The notes beneath the pieces are model-generated. The model made no database searches, was not told the origin of the DNA, and was given only the letters and a program-made list of their open reading frames with translations. Positions 1 to 8,937 of a DNA stretch of 64,000 nt are shown one piece after another. Source of the stretch: Qipengyuania xiapuensis (GTDB lineage: Bacteria; Pseudomonadota; Alphaproteobacteria; Sphingomonadales; Sphingomonadaceae); NCBI RefSeq assembly GCF_019711395.1, contig NZ_JAIGNL010000001.1, positions 558,001 through 622,000 of the forward strand, given 5' to 3'. The stretch's first letter is position 1, and every line of letters starts with the position of its first letter. Both the position numbers and the translations under genes were made by a program.

Positions 1-20
1 GGCTGTGAGAATTTTGGGTA

Positions 21-1478
21 TTAGCTTTCGAGCTGGCGCAGGAGGCTGCGCACGTCGCCATCCATGTCGGCGTCCCGCTGGCGCAGGTCCTCGATCAGGC
101 GCACGGCGTGGATCACCGTCGAGTGATCGCGGCCACCGAACTTGCGACCGATTTCGGGATAGCTGCGCGGGGTGAGGACCTTCGACAGGTACATCGCCAC
201 CTGGCGCGGACGAACCACGGCGCGTGCACGGCGCTTGCTCGACATCTCGCTGCGGTCGATCCGGTAGAACTGGCACACGGTGCGCTGGATCTCGTCGATC
301 GTGATCCGGCGACGGTTGGCCGACAGGATATCGGTGAGCTGTTCTTCGGCGAGCTGGAGCGAGACTTCCTGTCCCGTCAGCTGCGCATAGGCGATCAGCT
401 TGTTGAGGCCGCCGACCAGTTCACGAACGTTGCGCGTGATGGTGCGGGCGAGGAATTCGATCACGTCTTCGGGCACGGCGAGCGGCGCGAACTTGGTGAG
501 CTTGGAGTGCAGGATCTTCTTGCGAAGCTCGATGTCGGCCGGCTGGATGTCGGCGACGAGGCCCATCGACAGGCGGCTGAGAAGACGCGGCTCGACACCG
601 TCGAGTGCCTGCGGTGCGCGATCGGCGGCGAAGACCAGTCGCTTGCCCTCGGCGAGCAGCGCATCGATCGTGTAAAGGAGTTCTTCCTGCGCCGATGCCT
701 TGCCGATGATGAACTGGATGTCGTCGACGAGCAGCAGGTCGAAGCTGCGTAGGCGGGCCTTGAACTCGATCATCCGGTTGGCCTTCAGGGCCTGGACGAA
801 CTCGACCATGAAACGCTCTGCGCTGCAGTAGAAAATGCGGCTGCGACTGTGGGTCTGCAGGAATGTGTGGCCGATGGCGTGCAGCAGGTGCGTCTTGCCC
901 TGGCCGGTAGCGGCCTTGAGGTAGAGCGGGCTGAACTGCGGCTTCTCGGTCGCGGCCATGCGCTGCGCCGCGTTGAAGGCGAGGATGTTCGCTTCGCCGG
1001 TGATGAAGGCTGCGAAGGTCAGCGAGGCGTCGAGGCCGACAGAGGAGGTGAATCCGGAATCGCCGAGCGTATCGGCGCCGATCGCCATCATCGAAGTGTC
1101 GGCATCGTTGGCCGGGCGGCGGCCGTCGTTGTGCAGCTGCAGGTCGGCGACCTGGCGGCGACCCGGGTGGACCGAGATGGCGACCTTGCGCACTTCGCTG
1201 CGGGCGATCTTCCATGCGAGGCTCAGCCGGTCGGCGAAGCGGTCCTTGACCCAGTTCGCGCTGAATTCGGTCGGAAGGTAGAGGTCGAGCGTGCCGGTAT
1301 CGGAATCAATCTTGCCGAGCTGGATCGGCTTGATCCACTGGCTGTGCAATTGGTGACCCAGATCTTTTCGGAGACCCTGGCTGATGTCGGCCCAATCCGC
1401 TGCCAGGTTTACGGCCTCCAAGTCTTCCATGTCGTCTGTCGCCTTCCGCTTGCCAGCGAACTCACCCGCTTTTGCCAT
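21..1478 (-). CDS. dnaA: Chromosomal replication initiator protein DnaA
   Basis: DnaA binds DnaA boxes at oriC and melts the origin to start replication. The 485-residue product has the family's usual layout: an N-terminal helicase-interaction domain, an AAA+ core with Walker A (GQGKTHL) and Walker B (LLLVDDIQF), and a C-terminal DNA-binding domain with the GGRDHSTV signature about 40 residues from the end. The start follows the family N-terminus; a short lysine/arginine-rich extension precedes the conserved part. rpsT lies upstream on the same strand, an order common in alphaproteobacteria. The spacer between them holds sequences resembling DnaA boxes, which suggests autoregulation or a nearby origin. 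Confidence 0.97.
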   Translation of the reverse strand: MAKAGEFAGKRKATDDMEDLEAVNLAADWADISQGLRKDLGHQLHSQWIKPIQLGKIDSDTGTLDLYLPTEFSANWVKDRFADRLSLAWKIARSEVRKVAISVHPGRRQVADLQLHNDGRRPANDADTSMMAIGADTLGDSGFTSSVGLDASLTFAAFITGEANILAFNAAQRMAATEKPQFSPLYLKAATGQGKTHLLHAIGHTFLQTHSRSRIFYCSAERFMVEFVQALKANRMIEFKARLRSFDLLLVDDIQFIIGKASAQEELLYTIDALLAEGKRLVFAADRAPQALDGVEPRLLSRLSMGLVADIQPADIELRKKILHSKLTKFAPLAVPEDVIEFLARTITRNVRELVGGLNKLIAYAQLTGQEVSLQLAEEQLTDILSANRRRITIDEIQRTVCQFYRIDRSEMSSKRRARAVVRPRQVAMYLSKVLTPRSYPEIGRKFGGRDHSTVIHAVRLIEDLRQRDADMDGDVRSLLRQLES

Positions 1479-1851
1479 TACTTTGTTATCCCCCGAGCAG
1501 CCCGTCCAAGAGCTATCTGTTCTAGTCTTCCATCCAGGTGTTTCGGCACGGCTCCGCCGCTCCGCGGAATCGTTGCTCCGCGGGTACCCCCCATGATGGC
1601 CATCGATTTAAAAAACCCGGGCTGTCCCCCCCGAGCGTTCCCATTGTGTAAGTCGCCCTGTGGATGAGTCGCAAGGGGGATAACTGTAAAAAACCTGAAA
1701 TAAACTTGTTGACTCCCCGCAATGCCGCAGAGCTTCGTTCATCTACCTGTTTTTAAAGGAAAAGAGCCCTCCGCACGATGCGAATCGCGGGAATTGCGTC
1801 ACTTAGCTGAGAGGGCAACCGGTGTTGCATCCCGATGTGCGCTTGCAGCAT
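1479..1851. promoter_or_regulatory. dnaA upstream region with DnaA-box-like sites
   Basis: This is the only gene-free stretch over 300 bases. Read on the minus strand it holds TCATCCACA (1659-1667), one mismatch from the DnaA box TTATCCACA, and TTATCCCCC (1675-1683), two mismatches away, next to an A/T-rich tract at about 1685-1710. An inverted repeat CCGCGGA/TCCGCGG lies at 1562-1583. No coding ORF is credible here. It may be the dnaA promoter with autoregulatory boxes or part of an origin. Two weak boxes do not make an oriC, so the origin call is tentative. Confidence 0.4.
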
Positions 1852-1884
1852 GACAAAGGGGCCGTCGCTTGGCGCGACGACCCC
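1852..1884 (-). terminator. Intrinsic terminator after rpsT
   Basis: Minus-strand hairpin with an 11-bp stem (GGGGTCGTCGC pairing with GCGACGGCCCC, one G-U pair) and a short loop, followed by TTTGT. It lies 40 bases beyond the rpsT stop and should separate rpsT transcription from dnaA. Confidence 0.75.
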
Positions 1885-1923
1885 TTCGAATCTCGTCCCG
1901 ATCCGGCCGGAGCCGGCGGCGAA

Positions 1924-2184
1924 TCAGAGCGCTGCGACGCGCTTCGTGAGACGGCTCAGTTTGCGAGCGGCAGTGTTCTTGTGCATCACGCCGCGGGCAA
2001 CACCGCGAGCCATTTCGGGCTGGGCTGCCTTGAGTGCGGTCTGGGCGGCGTCCTTGTCGCCGGCTTCACAGGCCGTCTCGACCTTCTTCACGAAACCGCG
2101 GATGCGGCTCATGCGCGCGCCATTGATCTCTGCGCGGCGGTTGTTGCGACGAATGCGCTTCTTGGCTTGCGGCGTGTTGGCCAT
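1924..2184 (-). CDS. rpsT: 30S ribosomal protein S20
   Basis: S20 is a primary 16S rRNA-binding protein of the small subunit. The 86-residue product starts [14 protein letters not shown] and is rich in Lys/Arg and Ala, as expected for this helical-bundle protein, and its length fits the family. The start at 2184 is fixed by the conserved N-terminus; the open frame continues upstream without support. It is a single-gene unit with its own terminator downstream. Confidence 0.97.
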   Translation of the reverse strand: MANTPQAKKRIRRNNRRAEINGARMSRIRGFVKKVETACEAGDKDAAQTALKAAQPEMARGVARGVMHKNTAARKLSRLTKRVAAL

Positions 2185-2312
2185 GTGTGTCCTCGGTGCA
2201 GGCCGCACGAAAGAGCGGCGAAAATCTGTGTCTGGTCGTGTCGAAAAAGGCGGATGTACCGCCGGAAAGCGGCGCACTTAGCCCCGGACTTGCGAATCGT
2301 CAAGCCAAAGCC

Positions 2313-2337
2313 GGAACCGTGCATCCCGCATCCTGTT
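2313..2337 (+). promoter_or_regulatory. Possible EcfG-type promoter before msrB (one mismatch)
   Basis: GGAAC at 2313-2317, a 16-base spacer, then TGTT at 2334-2337. The EcfG consensus is GGAAC-N16/17-CGTT, so one base differs. It sits about 50 bases before the msrB start. One-mismatch matches are expected by chance every few kilobases, so this is suggestive only. Confidence 0.35.
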
Positions 2338-2385
2338 TGCCTATATGGGTAGGTGTAGGGCACCCGACAAGCGAAAGGATGCGTT

Positions 2386-2784
2386 TTGACCGAGAAGCTC
2401 GCCATGACCGACGCCGAATGGCGCGAGAAGCTCACTCCCGAGCAGTACCATATCCTGCGGGAGAAAGGGACCGAGAGAGCCTTCACCGGCAAGTACGACA
2501 AGAACAAGGCCGAGGGCGAGTATCACTGTGCGGCCTGCGGCCAGCTCCTGTTCGAAAGCAGCGAGAAGTACGACAGCGGTTGCGGCTGGCCGAGCTTCAC
2601 TGCGCCTGCCGACGGGGAATCGGTCGACGAGCATCGCGACACGAGCCACGGCATGATCCGCACCGAGGTCGTGTGCTCCAAATGCGACGGTCACCTGGGC
2701 CATGTCTTTCCAGATGGTCCGGGCGAAACGGGCCTGCGCTATTGCATCAACTCCGCAGCGCTCGACTTCGAACCGGAAGACTGA
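2386..2784 (+). CDS. msrB: Peptide-methionine (R)-S-oxide reductase MsrB
   Basis: MsrB reduces the R epimer of methionine sulfoxide in oxidised proteins. The 132-residue product has two zinc-binding CxxC pairs (CAAC and CSKC) and the fold signature SGCGWPSF. The usual catalytic cysteine lies in the C-terminal RYCINSAAL motif. The proposed start is TTG at 2386, because AAGGA stands 6 bases upstream; an in-frame ATG at 2404 is the alternative. A possible stress-sigma promoter lies upstream. msrA is elsewhere in this window at 18.3 kb, so the two epimer-specific enzymes are unlinked. Confidence 0.95.
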   Translation: MTEKLAMTDAEWREKLTPEQYHILREKGTERAFTGKYDKNKAEGEYHCAACGQLLFESSEKYDSGCGWPSFTAPADGESVDEHRDTSHGMIRTEVVCSKCDGHLGHVFPDGPGETGLRYCINSAALDFEPED

Positions 2785-2900
2785 GGCTGCGCGCGCCGTA
2801 TTCTCTTGTGCGTTCACCTGCTGTTACGTCTCGCCATGCAAGGAAGCGGCGGATATGACGCGGCATCGATCGCCAAGCGAATTGAGGATTTCAGCCTAGC

Positions 2901-5093
2901 ATGACCAAACGAGGCAGCCGCCGCAAAAGCTCGAAACGCGCGGAACGCGCCGCTCGCGCCGAAGCGGAAGGCAAGCGTGACTTCAGCGCGCTCAAGCTGT
3001 GGAGCAAGCGCATCGCCCTGTGGGGCGGAGCGCTCGTCCTGCTTGGCGCCCTTTTCCTGGCCATTGCGGTGGGCTTCGCCGCCCGTTCGCTGCCGAGCTT
3101 CTACCAGCTGAAGGCGACGCAGAACGCGCAGACTATCGTCGTGCGCGCGCGCGACGGCACCGAGATCGTGGAGCTGGGACCCAGCTACGGAAAATGGCTT
3201 TCGTCCGAAGATATCCCGCAGGTCATGAAAGACGCGATGATCTCGGTCGAGGACCGGCGCTTCTATTCGCACCCCGGTGTCGACATCGTCCGCCTGACGG
3301 GCGCTGTCATCGAAGGCGTGACCGGCGAGCGTTCGCGCGTCGGTGGCACCTCGACCATCAGCCAGCAGCTGGCGCGCAACGTGTTCCTAAACTCGAACCG
3401 TACGCTCGACCGCAAGGCGCGCGAGGCGGTTCTCGCAATGGCTCTCGAATGGAAGTTCTCCAAGGAGCAGATCCTCGAGCTTTACCTCAACAAGGTCTAT
3501 TTCGGCGGCGGCGCCTACGGCATCGATTCCGCGAGCCGCAAGTTCTTCAGCCATCCCGCGACCGAGCTCTCCACCGCTGAGGCAGCGATCATCGCCGGGC
3601 TCGTGAAGGCGCCTAGCCGTTACTCGCCCACGGCAGATGTCGACGCGGCCGTCGGCCGCGCAAGCGTGGTGCTGCAACTGATGAAGGAGCAGGGCCGCAT
3701 ACCGCAGAACGCGACGGTCGACGTTTCGGCCGTGAAGCTCAAGGAAGAGGCCGGCCAGAATTCGGTGCGCTATTTCACCGACTGGGCACTGCCGCAGCTC
3801 GATCTGCTGCTGCCCGAGACCTTCGAACCGATCGAGGTCTGGACGACGCTCGATCCGGGCATGCAGGCCGCAGCCACCGCGGCGGTGAAGGCGAACGCCC
3901 CCGACGGCGCACAGGGCGCGCTGGTCAGCCTCGATCGTGACGGCGCGATCCTCGCGCTGGTCGGCGGCACCGATTACGTCGAGACCAATTACAATCGCGC
4001 GACCAATGCGATGCGGCAGCCCGGCTCCAGCTGGAAGCTGTTCGTCTATCTCGCCGCACTGGAGGCGGGTTACACGCCCGAAGACCGCGTGGTCGACACG
4101 CCTGTCTCGATCGGTGGTTGGAGCCCGCGCAATTCGAATGGCCGGAATATCGGCGAGACGAACCTGCGCACTGCCTTTGCCTATTCGATCAACACGGTTG
4201 CAGCCCAGCTCGGCAACGAGGTCGGCTTCAGCCAGGTCGCGTCGATGGCGCGCCGCTTCGGCGTGACCACGCCGATCAACACCTATCCGGCGATGGTGCT
4301 GGGCGCGAACGAGGTCCGCCTGCTCGACATGACGCGCGCTTTCGCCGCCGTGTCTGCCGAAGGCGCTTCGGTGGAGCCCTACGGGATCGTGAAAGTGACG
4401 ACGGCCGAGGGCGAGCTTCTCTACCAGCACGAGAAGGCCCGCAGCACGCAGCTCATTCCCGACCATGTCGCGCGCGGTATCACCGACCTGCTGCAGGCCG
4501 CCGTGCAGACCGGCACGGGCCGCGCCGCGCAGATCGGCAGGCCGGTCGCGGGCAAGACCGGCACCACCAGCTCGAACAAGGACGGCTATTTCGTCGGCTT
4601 CTCTTCCGGCATCACCACCGGTGTCTGGATGGGGCGGGACGACAACCGCCGCGTTGGCGGGCTGCAGGGTGGTCGTGCCCCCGCGCAGGCCTTTGCCGCC
4701 TACATGCGCTACGCGGTCAAGGATCGCCCGGTCGAGGAATTCGACACCCAGCTCCAGCTGCCCGAATGGCAGCTCGACGAAGAGGACGACTACTTCTTCG
4801 GCGACCCGGACGACTATTACTACATCGACGAGCAGGGCAACCTGATCGAGCCCGGTCGCAGCGATCGCCCCGGCGGTGCAATTCCCTTCCCCGAGGAAGG
4901 CGGCTCCTTCGGCAGCGAAGACGGCATGCGTCCGCGTGTTCCGGCACCGCCTCCGGTAGAGCGCGTGCCGGGCCCCCGTCCGACGGGCGTGGGCGAGGAT
5001 GGAGCACCGCAGGCTATCGGTGACGACTTCCTCGACGGCGCAATAGGACGCGACCGGCCTCCGCCGCGACCCGAACGGCCGCCGCGCAACTGA
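2901..5093 (+). CDS. Class A penicillin-binding protein (PBP1A-type)
   Basis: Bifunctional peptidoglycan synthase acting in the periplasm. The 730-residue product has a basic cytoplasmic tail, one membrane segment (about 38-62), then a GT51 glycosyltransferase domain with the EDRRFYSHPG motif (Glu117) and the TSTISQQ stretch. The transpeptidase domain carries SSWK (Ser376/Lys379), SIN (429-431) and KTGTT (552-556). All catalytic motifs are intact. The last ~110 residues are odd: an acidic, tyrosine-rich stretch (about 625-655) followed by a Pro/Gly/Arg-rich tail. It follows msrB by 116 bases and ends at a strong terminator. Confidence 0.93.
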   Translation: MTKRGSRRKSSKRAERAARAEAEGKRDFSALKLWSKRIALWGGALVLLGALFLAIAVGFAARSLPSFYQLKATQNAQTIVVRARDGTEIVELGPSYGKWLSSEDIPQVMKDAMISVEDRRFYSHPGVDIVRLTGAVIEGVTGERSRVGGTSTISQQLARNVFLNSNRTLDRKAREAVLAMALEWKFSKEQILELYLNKVYFGGGAYGIDSASRKFFSHPATELSTAEAAIIAGLVKAPSRYSPTADVDAAVGRASVVLQLMKEQGRIPQNATVDVSAVKLKEEAGQNSVRYFTDWALPQLDLLLPETFEPIEVWTTLDPGMQAAATAAVKANAPDGAQGALVSLDRDGAILALVGGTDYVETNYNRATNAMRQPGSSWKLFVYLAALEAGYTPEDRVVDTPVSIGGWSPRNSNGRNIGETNLRTAFAYSINTVAAQLGNEVGFSQVASMARRFGVTTPINTYPAMVLGANEVRLLDMTRAFAAVSAEGASVEPYGIVKVTTAEGELLYQHEKARSTQLIPDHVARGITDLLQAAVQTGTGRAAQIGRPVAGKTGTTSSNKDGYFVGFSSGITTGVWMGRDDNRRVGGLQGGRAPAQAFAAYMRYAVKDRPVEEFDTQLQLPEWQLDEEDDYFFGDPDDYYYIDEQGNLIEPGRSDRPGGAIPFPEEGGSFGSEDGMRPRVPAPPPVERVPGPRPTGVGEDGAPQAIGDDFLDGAIGRDRPPPRPERPPRN

Positions 5094-5113
5094 TCCGGCT
5101 TGCAGCGAACAAG

Positions 5114-5150
5114 AAAAAGGCCCTCCCGGCGCGAACCGGGAGGGCCTTTT
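5114..5150. terminator. Bidirectional intrinsic terminator
   Basis: A-rich arm, a stem of about 13 bp (AAGGCCCTCCCGG / CCGGGAGGGCCTT) with loop CGCGAA, then a T run; the reverse strand has the same form. It lies between the convergent penicillin-binding protein and DegP-like genes and can serve both. Confidence 0.9.
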
Positions 5151-5174
5151 CTCTGTTTGGCCGAGGTGTGCGGC

Positions 5175-6758
5175 TTAGCGGAGGCGCACCGCGATGTACT
5201 GGGGGGCACCGCCACGGCGCTGCACACGCAGGAGAACGGCATCGCGATCGTCTGCCTGGGCGCGGCGAACCGCGTCTTCGAGGTCTTCGACCGATTCCAG
5301 CCTGCGGTAATTCGCCGTCAGGATGATGTCACCGCGCTGGAGGCCCTTGCGCGCTGCGTCCGAATTGCGGTCGACCATCGCGACGACGAGGCCTTGCGTA
5401 TCCGCATCCGCGCCGATCTGGCGGGCGATCTGCGGCGTGAGCGTGAGGACCTGGAGGCCGAGGCGCTCCTCGATCACTTCATTGTCGCTCGGCGACATGT
5501 CCTCGTCGGGCTCGGCGTCCGGATCGAACATCTGGCGCTGGCGAAGCTCTTCCTCGCTCGGGCGCTTGCCGACGGTCACGTTGATACGGCGGCGTTCGCC
5601 GTCGCGGATCAGGTCGACCGGAATGGTCGTGCCCGGCGCGACATTGGCGACGAGGAACGACAGCGTCTGGTCCGGAGTGACCTCGCGGCCGTTGACCGAA
5701 AGGACGATGTCGCCCGGCTCGATCCCGGCGCGCTCGGCAGCTTCGCCTGCCTGCACCATCTGGACGATTTCGCCGCGATTGCGCTGGAGGCCCAGCGAGG
5801 CAGCAACGTCTTCTGTCACCGGCTGGATCTGGATGCCGAGGTAGCCGCGCTCGATCTCGACGCCGCGGACGAGCTTGTCGATGATCGGGGCCGCGGTTTC
5901 AGCGGGGATCGCAAAGCCGATGCCGACGCTGCCGCCGGTCGGCGAGATGATCGCGTTGTTCACGCCGATCACATTGCCCTGCATGTCGAACAGCGGACCG
6001 CCAGAGTTGCCGCGGTTGATGCTGGCATCGGTCTGGATGTAGCGATCATAGGCACCGCCGCCGGTCGAGCGCAGCACGCTCGAGACGATGCCGCTGGTCA
6101 CGGTGCCGCCGAGGCCGAAGGGGTTGCCGATTGCGATCACCCAGTCGCCGACACGCGCCTGAGCGCTGTCACCGAACCGGACGAAGGGGAAGGGTTCGCT
6201 GCGATTGACCTTCAGCACGGCAAGGTCCGACTGCGCGTCCGTACCGACGAGCTCCGCTTCGTATTCGGTGCCGTCGGGCAGGGTGACGGTGATCTCCTGG
6301 ATCGACGCGCGGCCCGAGGGGCTCACCACGTGGTTGTTGGTTACCACGTAACCGTCGGCAGAGATGATGAAGCCCGAGCCGAGCGACTGGCCTTCACGAT
6401 ACTGCGGTTCGTCGTCCTGCTGTCCGCGGCGTTGGTTGAAAAGGCCTTCGAACGGCGTACCCTCGAAGGGGTTGGTGCCGCGCGAGACCTCGACGCGCTG
6501 GCGGGTCGAAATGTTGACCACTGCGGGCTGCAACTGCTCGGTCAGGTCGGCAAAGCTTGCCGGTGCACCGGCGCGCGGGACCACGCTTGCCATGGTCGAA
6601 TCGTCGTTCTGGGCGACCTGCGCCCCGGCAGGGAAACCTGCCAGCGAAAGGGCTGCACCACCGGCCAACAGGGCGGCGGTTACTGAGTAGGCATAACGCA
6701 CGGGCTTCACGTCCTTTTCTCGATCCTCTTCAAAGTGGCGAGTGCGGGTCTTTTGCAT
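5175..6758 (-). CDS. degP: DegP/HtrA-family periplasmic serine endoprotease
   Basis: Do-family protease/chaperone that degrades misfolded envelope proteins. The product (527 residues from the ATG at 6758) has an N-terminal hydrophobic segment ending in an Ala-rich signal cleavage region. A trypsin-like domain follows with His143 (NNHVV), Asp (SDLAVLKV) and Ser252 (GNSGGP), then two PDZ domains. A GTG at codon 17 (VKPVRY), directly before the signal peptide, is a likely alternative start. The gene lies downstream of hflK-hflC on the same strand with a 105-base gap, making a membrane and periplasm quality-control group. Confidence 0.94.
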   Translation of the reverse strand: MQKTRTRHFEEDREKDVKPVRYAYSVTAALLAGGAALSLAGFPAGAQVAQNDDSTMASVVPRAGAPASFADLTEQLQPAVVNISTRQRVEVSRGTNPFEGTPFEGLFNQRRGQQDDEPQYREGQSLGSGFIISADGYVVTNNHVVSPSGRASIQEITVTLPDGTEYEAELVGTDAQSDLAVLKVNRSEPFPFVRFGDSAQARVGDWVIAIGNPFGLGGTVTSGIVSSVLRSTGGGAYDRYIQTDASINRGNSGGPLFDMQGNVIGVNNAIISPTGGSVGIGFAIPAETAAPIIDKLVRGVEIERGYLGIQIQPVTEDVAASLGLQRNRGEIVQMVQAGEAAERAGIEPGDIVLSVNGREVTPDQTLSFLVANVAPGTTIPVDLIRDGERRRINVTVGKRPSEEELRQRQMFDPDAEPDEDMSPSDNEVIEERLGLQVLTLTPQIARQIGADADTQGLVVAMVDRNSDAARKGLQRGDIILTANYRRLESVEDLEDAVRRAQADDRDAVLLRVQRRGGAPQYIAVRLR

Positions 6759-6863
6759 ATCCTATGCCGGACCGGCCTCGCGGTTCCGGCATCAGGACTG
6801 CAATATGGCGCTGAATGCGCCTTGAACGGGGGCGATACTGGACCGCCACCGTTCGACAAACGG

Positions 6864-7697
6864 TCAACGCCGTCCGCGGAACTGCTGCAGGTACTCATTG
6901 TCGGGCGAGAGGATGATGCTGCTTGCAGCATCGCCGTTCTCGGCCGCGAAGGTGGCATCGTAGCTCTGCATGGCGCGGTAGAAGTCGTAGAACTCCGCAT
7001 CCTTGCCGAAGCTTTCGGCATAGATGCGCGCTGCTTCCGCATCGGCGTCTGCACGAATGATCCGGGCATCACGCGAACCACCGGCACGGATCGCACGGGC
7101 CTCGCGCTGGCGATCCGATTCCATCCGCGTGAAGGCCGACTGGAGCGGCGCTTCGGGAAGGTCGGTGCGGGTGATCTGCACGTCGACCACTTCGGCGCCG
7201 TACTGGCGGGCCTGGCGGTCGAGATTGTTGCGCACGTTCTGCAGCGCCGAGCCGCGCTCCGCAGTCAGCATGGCCTGGAAGGTCCGGCGACCGAGTTCCT
7301 GGCGCAGGACCGAGTTAAGGATCGGCTCGAGCGCATTGCGCACGCCGTCGGTGGTGCCGGCGCGTTCGACCATGCGGACCGGATCGGTGATCCGGAAGCG
7401 CGCATAGGCGTTCACGAGCAGGCGCTGCTGGTCGTTCGAGAGCACTTCCTCGTCGCTCATTTCGAGGTCGAGCAGGCGTTTCTCGATCCGCACGACGCGG
7501 TCGACGAAGGGCATGCGGAGATAGATGCCCGCATCGGTCTCGCCGCCCGGCGTGTTGACGGTCCCGATCGGGTTACCCGTCCGCACGATGACGGCCTGCT
7601 CTTCCTCGGGCACGACGTAGACGCTCATCAGCAGACCCACGATCGCCACGCCGAGCGCGATGATGGTCAGGCGATAATCTTCCCAGATACGCTGCAT
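6864..7697 (-). CDS. hflC: Protease modulator HflC
   Basis: SPFH-domain membrane protein that, with HflK, forms a large cage around the FtsH protease and modulates it. The 277-residue product has one N-terminal membrane segment (about 9-27) followed by an SPFH/band-7 domain and an Ala/Arg/Glu-rich helical region (about 180-235). Its start lies one base past the hflK stop, so the two are translated as a pair. Size and order match the family. Confidence 0.95.
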   Translation of the reverse strand: MQRIWEDYRLTIIALGVAIVGLLMSVYVVPEEEQAVIVRTGNPIGTVNTPGGETDAGIYLRMPFVDRVVRIEKRLLDLEMSDEEVLSNDQQRLLVNAYARFRITDPVRMVERAGTTDGVRNALEPILNSVLRQELGRRTFQAMLTAERGSALQNVRNNLDRQARQYGAEVVDVQITRTDLPEAPLQSAFTRMESDRQREARAIRAGGSRDARIIRADADAEAARIYAESFGKDAEFYDFYRAMQSYDATFAAENGDAASSIILSPDNEYLQQFRGRR

Positions 7698-7698
7698 C

Positions 7699-8820
7699 TC
7701 AGTTTCCTCCCGGCGCGGTCACGGTGGTGGTAGGCTGGGCCTCCTGGGCCCGGCGCCGGATTTCGGGAAGCGGCAGGTAGGGCGTCACGCCCTGCGCTTC
7801 CACGATGGTCTTGTCGGTCTTGCTCAGGACGCGCTCCATGGTCTCGTAATAGAGGCGCTGGCGGGTCACCTGCGGTGCGAGGCGATACTGCTCGTAGACC
7901 TTGTCGAAGGCTTCGGCTTCACCCTGTGCCTGTGCGAGCACCTGCTGGGCGTAACCCTGTGCCTGGTTGCGTGCGGCATCGGCGTTCTGCTCTGCCACCT
8001 GCACGTCGCGGAAGGCATCCACCACCTGGCTCGGCGGGTCGGCCTTCTCGATTTCGACACCGAGCACGCGGATGCCTGCCTGGTAGCTGTCGAGCGTTTC
8101 CTGCATGCGCTCGCGCACGTCCTGCTCGATCGAGGCGCGGCCCTGACCCGAGAAGGTCTCGTCGAGCTGTTTCTCGGCGACGGCGGCGCGCATCGCGGCC
8201 TCTGCCGCTTCGTTCACGGTCTCGACCGGGTCGACGACGCGGAACTTGTAGTCGGCGAGGTCCTTGATGTTCCAGCGCACGATATAGCTGAGGTCGACGA
8301 GGTTCTGGTCGCCCGTCAGGATGAGCTTCACCTGGCTGTTGTTGCCGGGAATGCGCACGGCGCGCACGCCCTGTACGTCCTCGACGTCGACCGTCTCGAA
8401 GGGGAAGGGCGCGGAGAACTTGAGGCCCGAATCCAGCGTGCGGGTGTAGTTGCCCAGCGTCTTGACCACGGCCTGCTGCTGCGGGCCGATCAGGTGGACG
8501 CTCGTGGCGAGCAGGCCCAGCGCGATGATGCCGACCACCACCACGGGGAACCAGCTCTTGCCGCCGGGGCGCTGCGGAAAGCGGAAATTCGGCCCGCCGG
8601 GGCCACCGCCCTTGCGGCGCGGACCTTCGGGACCGCGGTTCTTGAAGATGTCTTCTATATTGGGGCCGCGGCGACCGTCGCCTCCGCCCGAGCCCGGCGG
8701 GAGCCAGGGATTGCGCGGGCCCTTCGGCTTGCCGCTACCCTTGTCGCCCTTCGGCGCATCACCGTCATTACCGGAGCCGGAGGAATCGTCACCCCCGCCC
8801 CATGGATTGTTTCCTGCCAT
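7699..8820 (-). CDS. hflK: FtsH protease activity modulator HflK
   Basis: Partner of HflC in the FtsH-modulating membrane complex. The chosen start at 8820 gives 373 residues. It opens with a Gly/Asn/Pro-rich segment (AGNNPWGGGDD) typical of HflK, followed by one membrane helix and a band-7 domain. An in-frame ATG at 8862 would add 14 residues; the open frame reaches still further upstream but overlaps the divergent mrp gene. AGAGGA stands 11 bases before the chosen start. Confidence 0.93.
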   Translation of the reverse strand: MAGNNPWGGGDDSSGSGNDGDAPKGDKGSGKPKGPRNPWLPPGSGGGDGRRGPNIEDIFKNRGPEGPRRKGGGPGGPNFRFPQRPGGKSWFPVVVVGIIALGLLATSVHLIGPQQQAVVKTLGNYTRTLDSGLKFSAPFPFETVDVEDVQGVRAVRIPGNNSQVKLILTGDQNLVDLSYIVRWNIKDLADYKFRVVDPVETVNEAAEAAMRAAVAEKQLDETFSGQGRASIEQDVRERMQETLDSYQAGIRVLGVEIEKADPPSQVVDAFRDVQVAEQNADAARNQAQGYAQQVLAQAQGEAEAFDKVYEQYRLAPQVTRQRLYYETMERVLSKTDKTIVEAQGVTPYLPLPEIRRRAQEAQPTTTVTAPGGN

Positions 8821-8937
8821 TGCGAGGCGGATCCTCTGTCCTAGCCCGTCCAAAAGTCTCATATTTGTCTTATAGGTACGCTTTGCAGGAAAAACAGGGG
8901 TTGCGGCGCGCTTTTCGATGCTACAGCAGCGCCCTCC

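Noticed and set aside
1479-1923. Complete oriC
   Set aside because: Only two DnaA-box-like sites with mismatches were found, and no clustered boxes or clear unwinding element. Reported as a regulatory region only.
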